Below are positions 1 to 10,699 of a stretch of 64,000 bases of DNA, one piece after another. The notes under the pieces are model-generated. The model had not been told where the DNA came from, did not search any database, and worked only from the letters and a program-made list of their open reading frames with translations. Origin of the DNA: Winslowiella toletana. GTDB taxonomy: Bacteria; Pseudomonadota; Gammaproteobacteria; Enterobacterales; Enterobacteriaceae. Position numbers and translations under genes: made by a program. Location of the stretch: positions 1,860,001-1,924,000 of the forward strand of contig NZ_JAGGMQ010000001.1 in NCBI RefSeq assembly GCF_017875465.1, in the 5' to 3' direction. How positions within the stretch are numbered: the first letter of the stretch is position 1; each line of letters begins with the position of its first letter.

Positions 1-378
<378 letters not shown>

Positions 379-390
379 CTATAATCCCGA

Positions 391-992
<602 letters not shown>

Positions 993-1063
993 GAGAAGTC
1001 GCACACAAAGCGCGACCCTTTTTTACGATTAAATCCACGACCCCGGAAGGTTTTTTCACCCGC

Positions 1064-2194
1064 TCAGGGTAAATGGTCAAGCCGCAGGTATTCTTCGCTC
1101 TGCATCTCCTGCAAACGCGACAAACAACGCTGGTACTCAAACTTCAGCCGTTCACCCTGATAAATCTCAAACAGCGACGTTTCCGCCGCTACCACCAGCT
1201 TGACGTGGCGCTCGTAGAATTCATCTACCAGCGCCAGAAAACGGCGAGCCTGATCTTCGGTGCGGTTGATCATCACCGGCACATTAAACAGCAGCACGCT
1301 ATGAAAACGACGCGACAGTTCGATGTAGTCGTGCTGGCTACGGGCTTCGCCACACAAGGTGTGGAAATCCAGCGCCACCACCCCTTCGGCCAGACCTAAC
1401 GTCGGCAGAGCGCGGTGATTGACCTCCAGTACCGGTTTATCCTCGTCGCGCGCCTGTCCGGCCAGCGCAACGAACATCCGATCCATCTCACGATCGGTCT
1501 GTTCACTGAGCGGCTGCATCCACAAATGTGCGGAGGTCAGGGTACGCAGACGGTAATCAATACCGGCATCCACGTTCATGATATCACAATGACGCTTAAT
1601 CAATTCAATTGCTGGCAGAAAACGCGCGCGTTGCAGACCATTGCGATACAGATCGTCCGGCGGAATGTTGGATGTCGCCACCAGCGAGATGCCGCGGGCG
1701 AACAGCGCTTCCATTAGCGTCCCCAGCAGCATCGCATCGGTAATATCGGAAACAAAAAACTCATCAAAACAAAGGATATCGGTCTGCGCCTTAAAGCGGT
1801 CGGCGATAATCTCCAGCGGATCTGACTGCCCCTGCAGTTCGGTCAGCTCCTGATGCACCCGCAACATAAAGCGGTGAAAATGCAGACGAAGTTTGCGATC
1901 GCCAGGAATAGCCCGAAAAAACATATCCATCAGCCAGGTCTTGCCGCGGCCGACACCACCCCACATATATAAGCCGCGCACCGGCGCAATCTGGCTGTTT
2001 TTCTCCTTGCTCATCAGCCTGCTAAGCTTACCAAATAGCCCTTTACCTGGCGCTGGCGTAAGTGCCGGCGCAGCGCTTAAAGCCTGCTGCATCGCGTCTA
2101 AACGGGTAATGGCGGCGCGCTGAACATCATCGGCCTGATATTCACCGTTGTTCAGCGCCTGCTGATAGAGCGCCAGAGGAGAAGTTGTTTGCAT
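1064..2194 (-). CDS. zapE: Cell division ATPase ZapE
   Basis: ZapE (YhcM) is an AFG1-family ATPase that associates with the FtsZ ring during constriction and affects Z-ring stability. The 376-residue protein has a Walker A motif GGVGRGKT at about residues 79-86 and a Walker B ILCFDEFF near 140-147, and is the usual length. It lies between rplM and the divergent zapG, as in E. coli. The intergenic region to zapG (2195-2372) should carry both promoters. Confidence 0.94.
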   Translation of the reverse strand: MQTTSPLALYQQALNNGEYQADDVQRAAITRLDAMQQALSAAPALTPAPGKGLFGKLSRLMSKEKNSQIAPVRGLYMWGGVGRGKTWLMDMFFRAIPGDRKLRLHFHRFMLRVHQELTELQGQSDPLEIIADRFKAQTDILCFDEFFVSDITDAMLLGTLMEALFARGISLVATSNIPPDDLYRNGLQRARFLPAIELIKRHCDIMNVDAGIDYRLRTLTSAHLWMQPLSEQTDREMDRMFVALAGQARDEDKPVLEVNHRALPTLGLAEGVVALDFHTLCGEARSQHDYIELSRRFHSVLLFNVPVMINRTEDQARRFLALVDEFYERHVKLVVAAETSLFEIYQGERLKFEYQRCLSRLQEMQSEEYLRLDHLP

Positions 2195-2372
2195 GGTTCG
2201 ATTACATTCCCTGAAAAAGAGGTCTGTCCCGCCATTGGCTGGCGAAAAAAAGGCCGTTCTACACTAAGCGATGCAGCCGCAGGATTCCACTTCGAATAGA
2301 TTAGCGGGTATAGTGGCTATTATTAAGTTGAAAGGCCCTACGGAACAACGAAGACAACATGGGAGTCATGAT

Positions 2373-2774
2373 ATGACCTGGGAATACGCGCTTATTGGTT
2401 TAGTGGTTGGTATTTTTATCGGCGCGGTGGCAATGCGTTTTGGTAACAAGAAGTTGCGTGAGCAGCGTAGCATGCAGTATGAGCTGGAAAAAACCAAGGC
2501 CGAACTGGCCGACTATCGTGATGAACTGACTAATCACTTCGCGCAGAGTGCCGAGTTGCTCGACAATATGGCGCGTGATTATCGTCAGCTTTATCAGCAT
2601 ATGGCGAAAGGTTCGAACGACCTGTTGCCAAATCTGCCGGGTGAAAAGAACCCGTTTGCTTATCAGTTAACTGAAGCAGAAGCGGATAACGATCAGGTTC
2701 CGGTGCAGATGCCGCGTGATTACTCCGAAGGCGCATCTGGCCTGTTGCGCGGCGAACGCGCTAAACGCGATTAA
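2373..2774 (+). CDS. zapG: Z-ring associated protein ZapG (YhcB family)
   Basis: A 133-residue inner-membrane protein of the YhcB/ZapG (DUF1043) family, linked to cell division and envelope growth. The N-terminus (MTWEYALIGLVVGIFIGAVA) is one membrane anchor. It is followed by a charged, probably coiled-coil segment to about residue 70 and a low-complexity tail. The internal ATG at 2373 is chosen because it gives the family N-terminus; an upstream in-frame ATG at 2271 would add 34 unrelated residues. It diverges from zapE and ends at a strong terminator. Confidence 0.92.
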   Translation: MTWEYALIGLVVGIFIGAVAMRFGNKKLREQRSMQYELEKTKAELADYRDELTNHFAQSAELLDNMARDYRQLYQHMAKGSNDLLPNLPGEKNPFAYQLTEAEADNDQVPVQMPRDYSEGASGLLRGERAKRD

Positions 2775-2784
2775 TTGATTTTCC

Positions 2785-2805
2785 GGGCGCTTCAGGCGCC
2801 CTTTT
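2785..2805 (+). terminator. Rho-independent terminator after zapG
   Basis: A 6-bp GC stem GGGCGC/GCGCCC with a 5-base TTCAG loop is followed by TTTT, eleven bases after the zapG stop. Confidence 0.8.
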
Positions 2806-2904
2806 AGCGTGAAAGCGCCGAACCCTTTGCCGAATCATCTGTCACAATTTGCAGTCCTCACACTCTTTTAACTCCCATTTTTTTGCAGCGAGAGCGTCGT
2901 AACG

Positions 2905-4272
2905 ATGAAGAAAAAATCATTACTGTTTAGCGCATTAGCCCTGAGTATTGGCCTGAATTTAACTGTCGCACCGCAAGCCATGGCGGCGTTGCCGGCGCAG
3001 ATTCAGGGACAATCGCTGCCGAGCCTGGCGCCAATGCTGGAAAAAGTGTTGCCAGCGGTGGTCAGCGTACATGTTGAAGGCACCCAGGTGCAGACTCAGG
3101 ATATTCCCGAGCCACTGAAGCGCTTCTTCGGCCAGGAAGGAGGAGGTGATAGTCAGCCGCAGCCGTTTGAGGGTCTTGGCTCCGGGGTGATTATCAATGC
3201 TGAGAAAGGCTATGTGCTCACCAATAATCATGTGGTGAATGGCGCGGATAAAATCAGCGTGCAGCTAAGTGATGGCAACGAATATGACGCCAAACTGATC
3301 GGCCATGATGAACAGACCGATATTGCGCTGATTCAGATTAGCGGCGCAAAAAATCTGACGCAGGTGAAAATCGCCGACTCCGACCAGCTGAAAGTGGGCG
3401 ATTTTGCCGTAGCGATTGGCAACCCGTTTGGTCTGGGACAAACCGCCACCTCCGGGATCATCTCGGCGCTGGGCCGTAGCGGACTGAACCTGGAGGGGCT
3501 GGAAAACTTTATCCAGACCGATGCCGCCATTAACCGCGGTAATTCCGGCGGCGCGCTGGTCAATCTGAATGGTGAGCTGATTGGTATTAATACCGCGATT
3601 CTGGCGTCAAGCGGCGGCAATATCGGTATCGGCTTTGCCATCCCGGCCAATATGGCAATGAATCTGGCGCAGCAACTGATTGAGTTTGGGGAAGTGAAGC
3701 GCGGTCAGTTAGGGATTAAAGGTACCGAAATGACTGCCGAAATGGCCAAAGCCTTTAATGTTGATGCCCAGCGCGGCGCCTTTGTCAGCGAAGTACTGCC
3801 GAAATCGGCGGCGGCCAGCGCCGGAATTAAAGCGGGCGATATCATTGTCTCCATTGATGATAAGCCGATCACCAGCTTTGCTGAGCTGCGTGTGAAGATT
3901 GGCACCACCGCACCGGGCAAAGAGGTCAAACTTGGCCTGCTGCGCGACGGTAAGCCGGTTGCGGTCACCGTTAAGCTGGAAAACAGCACGCAGAGCACCG
4001 CCAGCGCCGCGCAGCTGTCACCGGCGTTGCAGGGCGCTACGCTCAGTGACGGTCAGCTGAAAGACGGTACTAAAGGGGTGAAAGTCGATGCGATCGCTAA
4101 ATCAACTCCTGCGGAGCAGGTCGGTTTGCATAAAGATGATGTCATTATCGGCATCAACCGTAACCCGATCCACAACCTTGCTGAGCTGCGTAAAGCGCTG
4201 GAAGCCAAGCCACCACTGATAGCGCTGAATGTGGTGCGCGCCGGCGAAAGCATCTATCTGCTGCTGCGTTAA
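2905..4272 (+). CDS. degQ: Periplasmic serine endoprotease DegQ
   Basis: HtrA-family protease/chaperone that degrades misfolded proteins in the periplasm. The 455-residue length equals E. coli DegQ. A Sec signal peptide ends near AQAMA (residues 23-27). The trypsin-like domain carries the triad His109 (LTNNHVV), Asp139 (EQTDIAL) and Ser214 (GNSGGAL). Two PDZ domains follow at about 260-350 and 365-450. The LA loop is short, which favours DegQ over DegP. It is followed by degS in the usual degQ-degS pair, with a stable hairpin between them. Confidence 0.96.
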   Translation: MKKKSLLFSALALSIGLNLTVAPQAMAALPAQIQGQSLPSLAPMLEKVLPAVVSVHVEGTQVQTQDIPEPLKRFFGQEGGGDSQPQPFEGLGSGVIINAEKGYVLTNNHVVNGADKISVQLSDGNEYDAKLIGHDEQTDIALIQISGAKNLTQVKIADSDQLKVGDFAVAIGNPFGLGQTATSGIISALGRSGLNLEGLENFIQTDAAINRGNSGGALVNLNGELIGINTAILASSGGNIGIGFAIPANMAMNLAQQLIEFGEVKRGQLGIKGTEMTAEMAKAFNVDAQRGAFVSEVLPKSAAASAGIKAGDIIVSIDDKPITSFAELRVKIGTTAPGKEVKLGLLRDGKPVAVTVKLENSTQSTASAAQLSPALQGATLSDGQLKDGTKGVKVDAIAKSTPAEQVGLHKDDVIIGINRNPIHNLAELRKALEAKPPLIALNVVRAGESIYLLLR

Positions 4273-4288
4273 GGTTATTGTCAGTACG

Positions 4289-4320
4289 ACGCGGACACAC
4301 AACTCTGTGTGTGTCCGCGT
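4289..4320 (+). other. Perfect 13-bp stem-loop between degQ and degS
   Basis: The arms ACGCGGACACACA and TGTGTGTCCGCGT are exact complements around a 6-base loop, in the 95-base gap between degQ and degS. No T-run follows, so it is not a classic terminator. It may protect the degQ 3' end or uncouple expression of the two genes. Confidence 0.75.
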
Positions 4321-4367
4321 AACTCATGTTATTCTTCTTTTTGTTCATTCCTGGCTAACTTAACACC

Positions 4368-5429
4368 ATGTTTCCTAAACTTTTGCGTTCGGTGATCCTT
4401 GGCCTGATCGTTGCGGGTATTTTATTAGCAGCGATGCCAGCGCTGAGACTTAGCAGTAATCTGATTTCCGCGCAGGATGACAGCGCCGATGAGACGCCCG
4501 TGAGTTATAACCGCGGCGTGCGCCGCGCGGTGCCTGCCGTGGTCAACGTCTACAACCGTGGCGCCAGCAATGGCGCACAAAATGGGGGTGTCACCACCCT
4601 CGGTTCCGGCGTGATTATGAACGCAAAAGGCTATATTCTGACCAACCGGCACGTAATTAATAATGCTGACCAGATTATTGTCGCTTTGCAGGATGGCCGT
4701 TTTTTTGAAGCGATGCTGGTCGGCTCGGATAGCCTGACCGACCTTGCAGTGCTAAAAATTACCGCCTCCAACCTGCCGGTCATCACCATCAATCCGAAAC
4801 GGCTCGCCCACGTTGGCGATATCGTTATGGCGATTGGCAATCCTTATAACCTCGGTCAGACCGTGACGCAGGGGATTATCAGCGCCACCGGCCGTGTCGG
4901 CCTCAGCCCTTCAGGTCGCCAGAACTTCCTGCAGACCGATGCCTCGATCAACCATGGTAATTCCGGCGGCGCGCTGATTAACTCGCTGGGCGAGCTGATG
5001 GGCATCAATACCCTCTCCTTTGATAAAAGCAATGATGGCGAAACGCCGGAAGGTATTGGCTTTGCCATTCCTACTGCGCTGGCCAGCAAAATCATGGATA
5101 AGCTGATTCGTGACGGACGTGTGATTCGTGGCTATATCGGCATTACCGGACGTGAAGTGCCGCCGCTACATGGTCAGGGTGCGGGTATTGACCGTATTCA
5201 GGGCATAGTGGTCAGTGAAGTGGCGCCTGGCGGACCGGCAGCCAAGGCGGGCATTGAGGTTAACGATGTGATAACCAGCGTTAATGATAAAGCGGCGGTT
5301 TCTGCTCAGGAAACCATGGATCAGGTGGCAGAGATTCGCCCGGGTTCGGTGATTGAAGTGCAGGTGATCCGCAATGATCAGAAACTGACGTTGCCGGTAA
5401 CCATCCTCGAATATCCGCAGCAGAATTAA
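4368..5429 (+). CDS. degS: Site-1 protease DegS
   Basis: DegS is the inner-membrane-anchored HtrA protease that senses exposed outer-membrane-protein C-termini through its PDZ domain and cuts the anti-sigma factor RseA, starting the sigma-E response. The 353-residue protein has one N-terminal membrane anchor (about residues 5-27), the triad His95 (LTNRHV), Asp125 (LTDLAV) and Ser199 (HGNSGG), and one PDZ domain (about 255-345). The single PDZ and uncleaved anchor separate it from DegQ. It is convergent with mdh. Confidence 0.95.
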   Translation: MFPKLLRSVILGLIVAGILLAAMPALRLSSNLISAQDDSADETPVSYNRGVRRAVPAVVNVYNRGASNGAQNGGVTTLGSGVIMNAKGYILTNRHVINNADQIIVALQDGRFFEAMLVGSDSLTDLAVLKITASNLPVITINPKRLAHVGDIVMAIGNPYNLGQTVTQGIISATGRVGLSPSGRQNFLQTDASINHGNSGGALINSLGELMGINTLSFDKSNDGETPEGIGFAIPTALASKIMDKLIRDGRVIRGYIGITGREVPPLHGQGAGIDRIQGIVVSEVAPGGPAAKAGIEVNDVITSVNDKAAVSAQETMDQVAEIRPGSVIEVQVIRNDQKLTLPVTILEYPQQN

Positions 5430-5460
5430 ACAGGGAGCCGATGATCACTCCCTGTTATTT
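5430..5460. terminator. Bidirectional terminator between degS and mdh
   Basis: An 8-bp stem ACAGGGAG/CTCCCTGT lies between the convergent genes. It has a T-rich tail on the plus side (TATTTT) and TTTAATT on the minus side, so it can serve both. Confidence 0.7.
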
Positions 5461-5477
5461 TCCTGATCCTGCCGGGA

Positions 5478-6413
5478 TTATTTAACGAACTCTTCACCCT
5501 GCTTAATATCTTGCTTCAGCGTATCCAGCATGCCATGCAGCGACTGCTGTTCAAATGCGCTCAGCTTGCCGATTGGCTGACGTTCCTGAATACCGTTTTT
5601 GCCCAGCAGCAGTGGCTGCGAGAAGAAACGGGCATACTCACCGTCACCCTCAACATAGGCACACTCCACCACGTTGCTTTCACCCTTCAGTGCGCGCACC
5701 AGGGAGAGACCAAAACGTGCCGCCGCCTGTCCCATTGAGAGGGTTGCGGAACCGCCACCGGCTTTGGCTTCCACCACTTCGGTACCGGCGTTCTGGATAC
5801 GTTTGGTCAGATCAGCGACTTCCTGTTCGCTAAAGCTGACGCCAGGGATCTGCGACAGCAGCGGCAGAATAGTCACGCCTGAGTGACCACCGACAACCGG
5901 TACATTCAGATCTTCCGGTTGTTTGCCTTTCAGCTCAGCCACAAAGGTGTTGGCGCGGATAATATCCAGCGTAGTGACACCGAACAGTTTGTTTTTGTCG
6001 TAAACACCGGCTTTTTTCAGCACATCGGCGGCAATCGCCACGGTGGTATTAACCGGGTTAGTAATGATGCCAATCAGCGCTTTTGGGCTGGTACTGGCAA
6101 CCTGTTCAATCAGATTACGCACAATACCGGCGTTCACATTAAACAGGTCGGAGCGATCCATACCCGGTTTACGTGCCACGCCCGCAGAGATCAGCACCAC
6201 ATCCGCACCTTTCAGGGCCGGGGTCGCGTCTTCTCCGCTGAAACCTTTGATTTTTACTGCTGTAGGGATATGACTTAAATCAACGGCCACACCAGGGGTG
6301 ACCGGAGCGATGTCGTACAGGGAAAGTTCTGAACCTGCCGGAAGCTGGGTTTTAAGCAGAAGTGCGAGAGCCTGGCCAATACCGCCAGCTGCACCGAGAA
6401 CTGCAACTTTCAT
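5478..6413 (-). CDS. mdh: Malate dehydrogenase
   Basis: NAD-dependent oxidation of malate to oxaloacetate in the citric acid cycle; cytoplasmic. The 311-residue product begins [20 protein letters not shown] with the Rossmann GxxGxxG motif and carries the catalytic-His region [12 protein letters not shown]. The ATG at 6413 follows AAGGAGTTTAGG, a strong ribosome binding site; a longer in-frame start at 6482 is rejected for that reason. It diverges from argR, the conserved enterobacterial arrangement. Confidence 0.97.
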   Translation of the reverse strand: MKVAVLGAAGGIGQALALLLKTQLPAGSELSLYDIAPVTPGVAVDLSHIPTAVKIKGFSGEDATPALKGADVVLISAGVARKPGMDRSDLFNVNAGIVRNLIEQVASTSPKALIGIITNPVNTTVAIAADVLKKAGVYDKNKLFGVTTLDIIRANTFVAELKGKQPEDLNVPVVGGHSGVTILPLLSQIPGVSFSEQEVADLTKRIQNAGTEVVEAKAGGGSATLSMGQAAARFGLSLVRALKGESNVVECAYVEGDGEYARFFSQPLLLGKNGIQERQPIGKLSAFEQQSLHGMLDTLKQDIKQGEEFVK

Positions 6414-7298
<885 letters not shown>

Positions 7299-7722
7299 AA
7301 CGCGCACGTGTAACCTGCCGCTTACCCCGCTTTATCATCAGCTTTACTTAGAGCCGACATCGTCGGCTGTTTGTTATTTATCGCCCGCAACACCCATCGC
7401 AACGCATAAATCACTGGCTTAATACTACAATCTCACTCTTTTACCCTGATCACCGTGCTGTACTGGTGTGATCAACTGCAAAGTTACGCACGAATAGCTA
7501 AAGTCACTTATGTGACTGTTTTTACATGACATTAACATGACAAGCGTAAACTATAAGCATTTTTTATAACTAATGGTTATTAAAAAGCGCTTTCCTTGCG
7601 AAGTGTCACAACAAAACATTATTAGCAGGGTATTAATTTCCTACGTGATTAGATCTATACTTATTTCCGTGATGAGAATCACAGTAAATAAAAAGATAAA
7701 AATAGATGACGAGGAAATAAAT
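7299..7722. other. argR-yhcN intergenic region (424 bases)
   Basis: This contains the argR terminator, a second small terminator-like hairpin at 7502-7523 (AGTCAC-TTAT-GTGACT then GTTTTT), and A/T-rich DNA upstream of the first DUF1471 gene. A TATAAG at 7552-7557 lacks a clear -35. An in-frame ATG at 7573 would extend the downstream protein by 50 residues without a signal peptide and is not used. Confidence 0.55.
7352..7376 (+). terminator. Terminator after argR
   Basis: A 7-bp stem AGCCGAC/GTCGGCT with an ATC loop is followed by the T-rich GTTTGTTATTT, 53 bases past the argR stop. Confidence 0.65.
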
Positions 7723-7986
7723 ATGAACGTTAAAACTACTATCGCTACCTTTAGCATCCTTTCTGCTCTGTCATTTGGCGCTTTCGCCGCTGAATCCATC
7801 AATGCAGACCAGGCGCAGAATTTGCAGCCTGCAGGTGTGATTAGTGTCAGCGGCATCGCCGGTGCGCCGATGGATATGAAACAGGCGCTGATGGAAAAAG
7901 CTGACCAGAAAGGCGCAAAAGCCTACCGCGTGATCGAAGCCTATGAAAACGGCAACTGGCATGCGACAGCTGAACTGTACAAATAA
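7723..7986 (+). CDS. YhcN/BhsA-family (DUF1471) periplasmic protein, copy 1
   Basis: A small exported protein (87 residues) of the DUF1471 family, whose E. coli members (BhsA, McbA, YhcN) are induced by stress and linked to biofilm or acid/peroxide responses. It has a signal peptide ending near FGAFA (residues 18-22) and a compact alpha/beta domain ending in the family signature AYRVIEAYENGNWHATAELY. The start at 7723 follows GAGG and gives the signal peptide. It occupies the yhcN position downstream of argR and is the first of three tandem paralogues. Its exact role is not known. Confidence 0.88.
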   Translation: MNVKTTIATFSILSALSFGAFAAESINADQAQNLQPAGVISVSGIAGAPMDMKQALMEKADQKGAKAYRVIEAYENGNWHATAELYK

Positions 7987-8090
7987 GTTATTGCAGTAAA
8001 ACCTCTTAACCACGACGGCAGCCCCAAGAATAAAAATGGCGTTTCAATCCTTTCGGTTGCCCTGAAAAACCTGTTTCTGGAGTAAATATT

Positions 8091-8360
8091 ATGAAAACCA
8101 CAATCGCTATCGCTGCTTTAGGTCTGGCTTCCGTTCTCTCTTTCGGCGCCAGCGCGGCAAACCTGGTCACCACCCAGCAAGCTGCCAGCGAAAACCTGCA
8201 GTCCGTCGGCACTATCTCCGTTAGCGGCCTCGATAGTTCGCCAATGACTATCCGTGAAGCACTGTCAGAGAAAGCTAACCAGCAGGGCGCCAGTTCATAC
8301 CGTGTGATCGAGGCGTATAACAACGGCAACTATCACGCTACCGCTGAAATCTATAAATAA
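8091..8360 (+). CDS. YhcN/BhsA-family (DUF1471) periplasmic protein, copy 2
   Basis: An 89-residue paralogue of the preceding gene. The signal peptide ends near SFGASA, followed by a domain with SYRVIEAYNNGNYHATAEIY at the C-terminus. A GGAG ribosome site precedes the ATG. Gaps of about 100 bases on each side and separate hairpins suggest the three genes could be expressed independently. The conserved TISVSG and ATAE[LI]YK segments show descent from one duplicated ancestor. Function beyond the family is not inferable. Confidence 0.88.
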   Translation: MKTTIAIAALGLASVLSFGASAANLVTTQQAASENLQSVGTISVSGLDSSPMTIREALSEKANQQGASSYRVIEAYNNGNYHATAEIYK

Positions 8361-8369
8361 TTCACCGCT

Positions 8370-8394
8370 ACGGACGTAATACCGTCACGTCCGT
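8370..8394 (+). other. Stem-loop between DUF1471 copies 2 and 3
   Basis: An 8-bp perfect stem ACGGACGT/ACGTCCGT around a 9-base loop lies just after the copy 2 stop. No T-run follows, so termination would be weak at best. Confidence 0.5.
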
Positions 8395-8463
8395 CCGTGA
8401 CATCGACGACCTGGTCATGATGTTTAACCCGCAGGTTGTTGATCACAATGAGGAGAGGAACAA

Positions 8464-8727
8464 ATGAAAATCAAAACAACCATCGCAACATTGAGTCTGC
8501 TGTCACTGATCACCTTCGGCGCTTCGGCAGCTGAACTGGTCACCACACAACAGGCAAACAATCTGCAGTCTGCGGGAACCATTAGCGTCAGCGGCACCGG
8601 CGGCGCACCGATTGATATACGTCAGGCGCTGTCACAGAAAGCGGATGCGCAAGGCGCCAGCGCTTATCGGGTGATTGAAGCGCGTACTGGCGACAGCTGG
8701 CACGCCACCGCCGAGCTGTATAAATAA
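8464..8727 (+). CDS. YhcN/BhsA-family (DUF1471) periplasmic protein, copy 3
   Basis: An 87-residue third paralogue. The signal peptide ends near TFGASA; the mature part shares ELVTTQQA with copy 2 and GAPID/MRQAL with copy 1. GAGGAG precedes the ATG. It ends at a strong terminator that closes the cluster. E. coli has one yhcN at this position, so this is a lineage-specific tandem expansion. The three copies differ mainly in the loop before the HATAE motif. Confidence 0.88.
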   Translation: MKIKTTIATLSLLSLITFGASAAELVTTQQANNLQSAGTISVSGTGGAPIDIRQALSQKADAQGASAYRVIEARTGDSWHATAELYK

Positions 8728-8760
8728 TTCCTCGTTGATCTGCTGATCTACGAACCTTTT

Positions 8761-8785
8761 GGCCCCGTTCGCCGGGGCCCTTTTT
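8761..8785 (+). terminator. Strong terminator closing the DUF1471 cluster
   Basis: A 7-bp all-GC stem GGCCCCG/CGGGGCC with a TTCGC loop is followed by CTTTTT. Confidence 0.9.
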
Positions 8786-8815
8786 GCCACTGCCATTCAG
8801 CCTTTCCGCTTTTTC

Positions 8816-9085
8816 CTACCGAACGTTGAAGCGGAGCTGCCCCTCAAGCTCCTCTTCAGCTTCGTCAAACAACAGGATCAGCGCGCCATAACGTCGCTTC
8901 TGACCCGATCCCAGATTAATAAACTCAATCTCGACCGGTAACGGTAACAGCGAGAGGGTCACCGCGTCCCATAGCGAATCCAGATCGGTAATCAGGCGGT
9001 CGGCCAGCGCGAAACGCTCGCTGAATTGACGGTAAAAATGGGCCTGATCGACGATCTCGTTAAAATCAAAGCTCTCTTTTTTCAT
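8816..9085 (-). CDS. yhcO: Barstar-family protein YhcO
   Basis: An 89-residue protein of the barstar (RNase-inhibitor fold) family, the enterobacterial YhcO type, recognised by [17 protein letters not shown] and the C-terminal [18 protein letters not shown]. No barnase-type RNase is encoded nearby, so a toxin-antitoxin role is unproven. The start MKKESFDF at 9085 is chosen over a longer in-frame start. It lies 22 bases downstream of the aldehyde dehydrogenase on the same strand and may be co-transcribed with it. Confidence 0.85.
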   Translation of the reverse strand: MKKESFDFNEIVDQAHFYRQFSERFALADRLITDLDSLWDAVTLSLLPLPVEIEFINLGSGQKRRYGALILLFDEAEEELEGQLRFNVR

Positions 9086-9107
9086 GCCGACCGCTCCGCA
9101 AAAAATC

Positions 9108-10562
9108 TTACAGCCCACCAAGATGCAGGGCTTTTACCTCCAGAAACTCCTCCAGTCCCAGCACCGAGCCTTCCCGGCCAAGGCCAGACTCTTTTACGCC
9201 GCCAAACGGCGCCAGCTCAGTTGATACCGCACACTCGTTAATGCCGACCATCCCGCTCTCCAGCGCCGCCGACACGCGGAATACGCGTTGCAGGTTCTGT
9301 GTATAGAAGTAGGCGGCAAGTCCAAAGTCAGTATCGTTAGCGCGGCGGATCACATCCTCTTCATCGGTAAAATGGAAGCAGGCGGCCACCGGACCAAAGG
9401 TCTCTTCCTTCGCCAGCTTCATCCCTTCATGAGCATCGGCGATAACCGTTGGTTGCCAGAAATTGCCGCCCAGCGGATGTCGTGCGCCGCCGGCAACAAT
9501 CCGTCCGCCCTGCGCCACCGCATCTTTCACGTGCTCTTCCACTTTTTCCAGCGCCGACTGCTCGATCAGCGGGCCGACCACCACGCCTTCATCGACGCCA
9601 TTGCCTACCTTCAGCTGATTCACTTCCGCCGCCAGCTGGTTAACAAACTTGTCATAGACGCTGTCGTGAATATAGAAGCGGTTAACGCTGACGCACACCT
9701 GTCCGGCATTGCGGAATTTATTGGCAATCGCCCCTTTCACCGCAGCATCGATATCGGCATCTTCAAATACGATATAGGGCGCATTGCCGCCCAGTTCCAT
9801 CGACACTTTTTTCATCGTTTCGGCGGCGTTGCGCATTAACAGTTTGCCGACCTGAGTCGACCCGGTGAAGGAGATTTTACGCACCGCTTTGCTGGCCATA
9901 ATCGCATCGCTGATAGCATGCGTATCCCCCGCTACCGCATTAAGCACGCCATCCGGCACACCGGCTTTTTTCGCCAATGCCAGCAGGGCAAAAGCCGAAA
10001 GCGGCGTGTTATTGGCCGGTTTTATAATCCCGGTACAGCCAGCGGCCAGCGCTGGCCCCAGTTTGCGCGTCAGCATCGCCATCGGGAAGTTCCACGGCGT
10101 AATCGCCGCGACCACGCCAATCGGTTCACGGGTGGCATAGATGCGCGATCCTGCTTTGGCGGGCGGAATAATCTCGCCGTTAACCCGTTTGGCCTGCTCG
10201 GCAAACCACTGAATAAAGCTGGCGGCATACTCCACTTCACCTTCAGCTTCTTTAATCGGTTTACCCTGCTCGGCGGTCATCAGCTGACCCAGCCAGCGTT
10301 TATTCTCAATCATCAGCTGATACCAGCGATGAAGAATTTCGGCGCGCTCTTTAGCGGTTTTCGCCCGCCATGCCGGGAATGCACGCTGAGCAGCAGCAAT
10401 CGCCTGCTCGGTTTCGTTTTTACCGGCTTTCGCAACCTGCGCAATGGCTTCGCCAGTGGCGGGGTTAAGCACCGCAAAGGTCTCTTTCAGCGCGTGCCAT
10501 TTGCCGTCGGCCAGAAAGCCGGTCTGGAAAAGATCGTTATCTTGCAAGGTGGTATGAGACAT
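9108..10562 (-). CDS. gabD: NAD(P)-dependent succinate-semialdehyde dehydrogenase family protein
   Basis: A 484-residue aldehyde dehydrogenase close to GabD/SSADH, which oxidises succinate semialdehyde to succinate. Visible features are the cofactor-fold segment ITPWNFP (154-160), SFTGST (231-236), the general base Glu256 in MELGGN, the catalytic Cys290 in AGQVCVS, and EETFGP near the C-terminus. It lies between aaeB and yhcO on the same strand. No gabT or gabP is nearby, so a GABA-pathway role is not supported by context and another semialdehyde substrate is possible. The gene symbol is by similarity only. Confidence 0.82.
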   Translation of the reverse strand: MSHTTLQDNDLFQTGFLADGKWHALKETFAVLNPATGEAIAQVAKAGKNETEQAIAAAQRAFPAWRAKTAKERAEILHRWYQLMIENKRWLGQLMTAEQGKPIKEAEGEVEYAASFIQWFAEQAKRVNGEIIPPAKAGSRIYATREPIGVVAAITPWNFPMAMLTRKLGPALAAGCTGIIKPANNTPLSAFALLALAKKAGVPDGVLNAVAGDTHAISDAIMASKAVRKISFTGSTQVGKLLMRNAAETMKKVSMELGGNAPYIVFEDADIDAAVKGAIANKFRNAGQVCVSVNRFYIHDSVYDKFVNQLAAEVNQLKVGNGVDEGVVVGPLIEQSALEKVEEHVKDAVAQGGRIVAGGARHPLGGNFWQPTVIADAHEGMKLAKEETFGPVAACFHFTDEEDVIRRANDTDFGLAAYFYTQNLQRVFRVSAALESGMVGINECAVSTELAPFGGVKESGLGREGSVLGLEEFLEVKALHLGGL

Positions 10563-10669
10563 AAGTTTCTCCTGAGCAATTTGCCATCCTGATTAGCTCA
10601 GTATAGTTGGCAAAACTCAGGGGTTTGATGACGGAGTTGTTTCAGGAGATAAGAATTGTCAACGCGGGG

Positions 10670-10694
10670 CGCCGATGCCCGCAGGGCACCGGCG
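10670..10694 (-). other. Stem-loop between aaeB and the aldehyde dehydrogenase
   Basis: Near-perfect 11-bp arms CGCCGATGCCC/GGGCACCGGCG around a 3-base loop lie just past the aaeB stop. There is no T-run on the minus strand, so it is a possible 3'-end stabiliser rather than a clear terminator. Confidence 0.5.
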
Positions 10695-10699
10695 TGGGG

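Noticed and set aside
8816..9085. YhcO as the antitoxin of a local toxin-antitoxin pair
   Set aside because: No barnase-like or other small RNase gene lies beside it; its neighbours are a dehydrogenase and DUF1471 genes.
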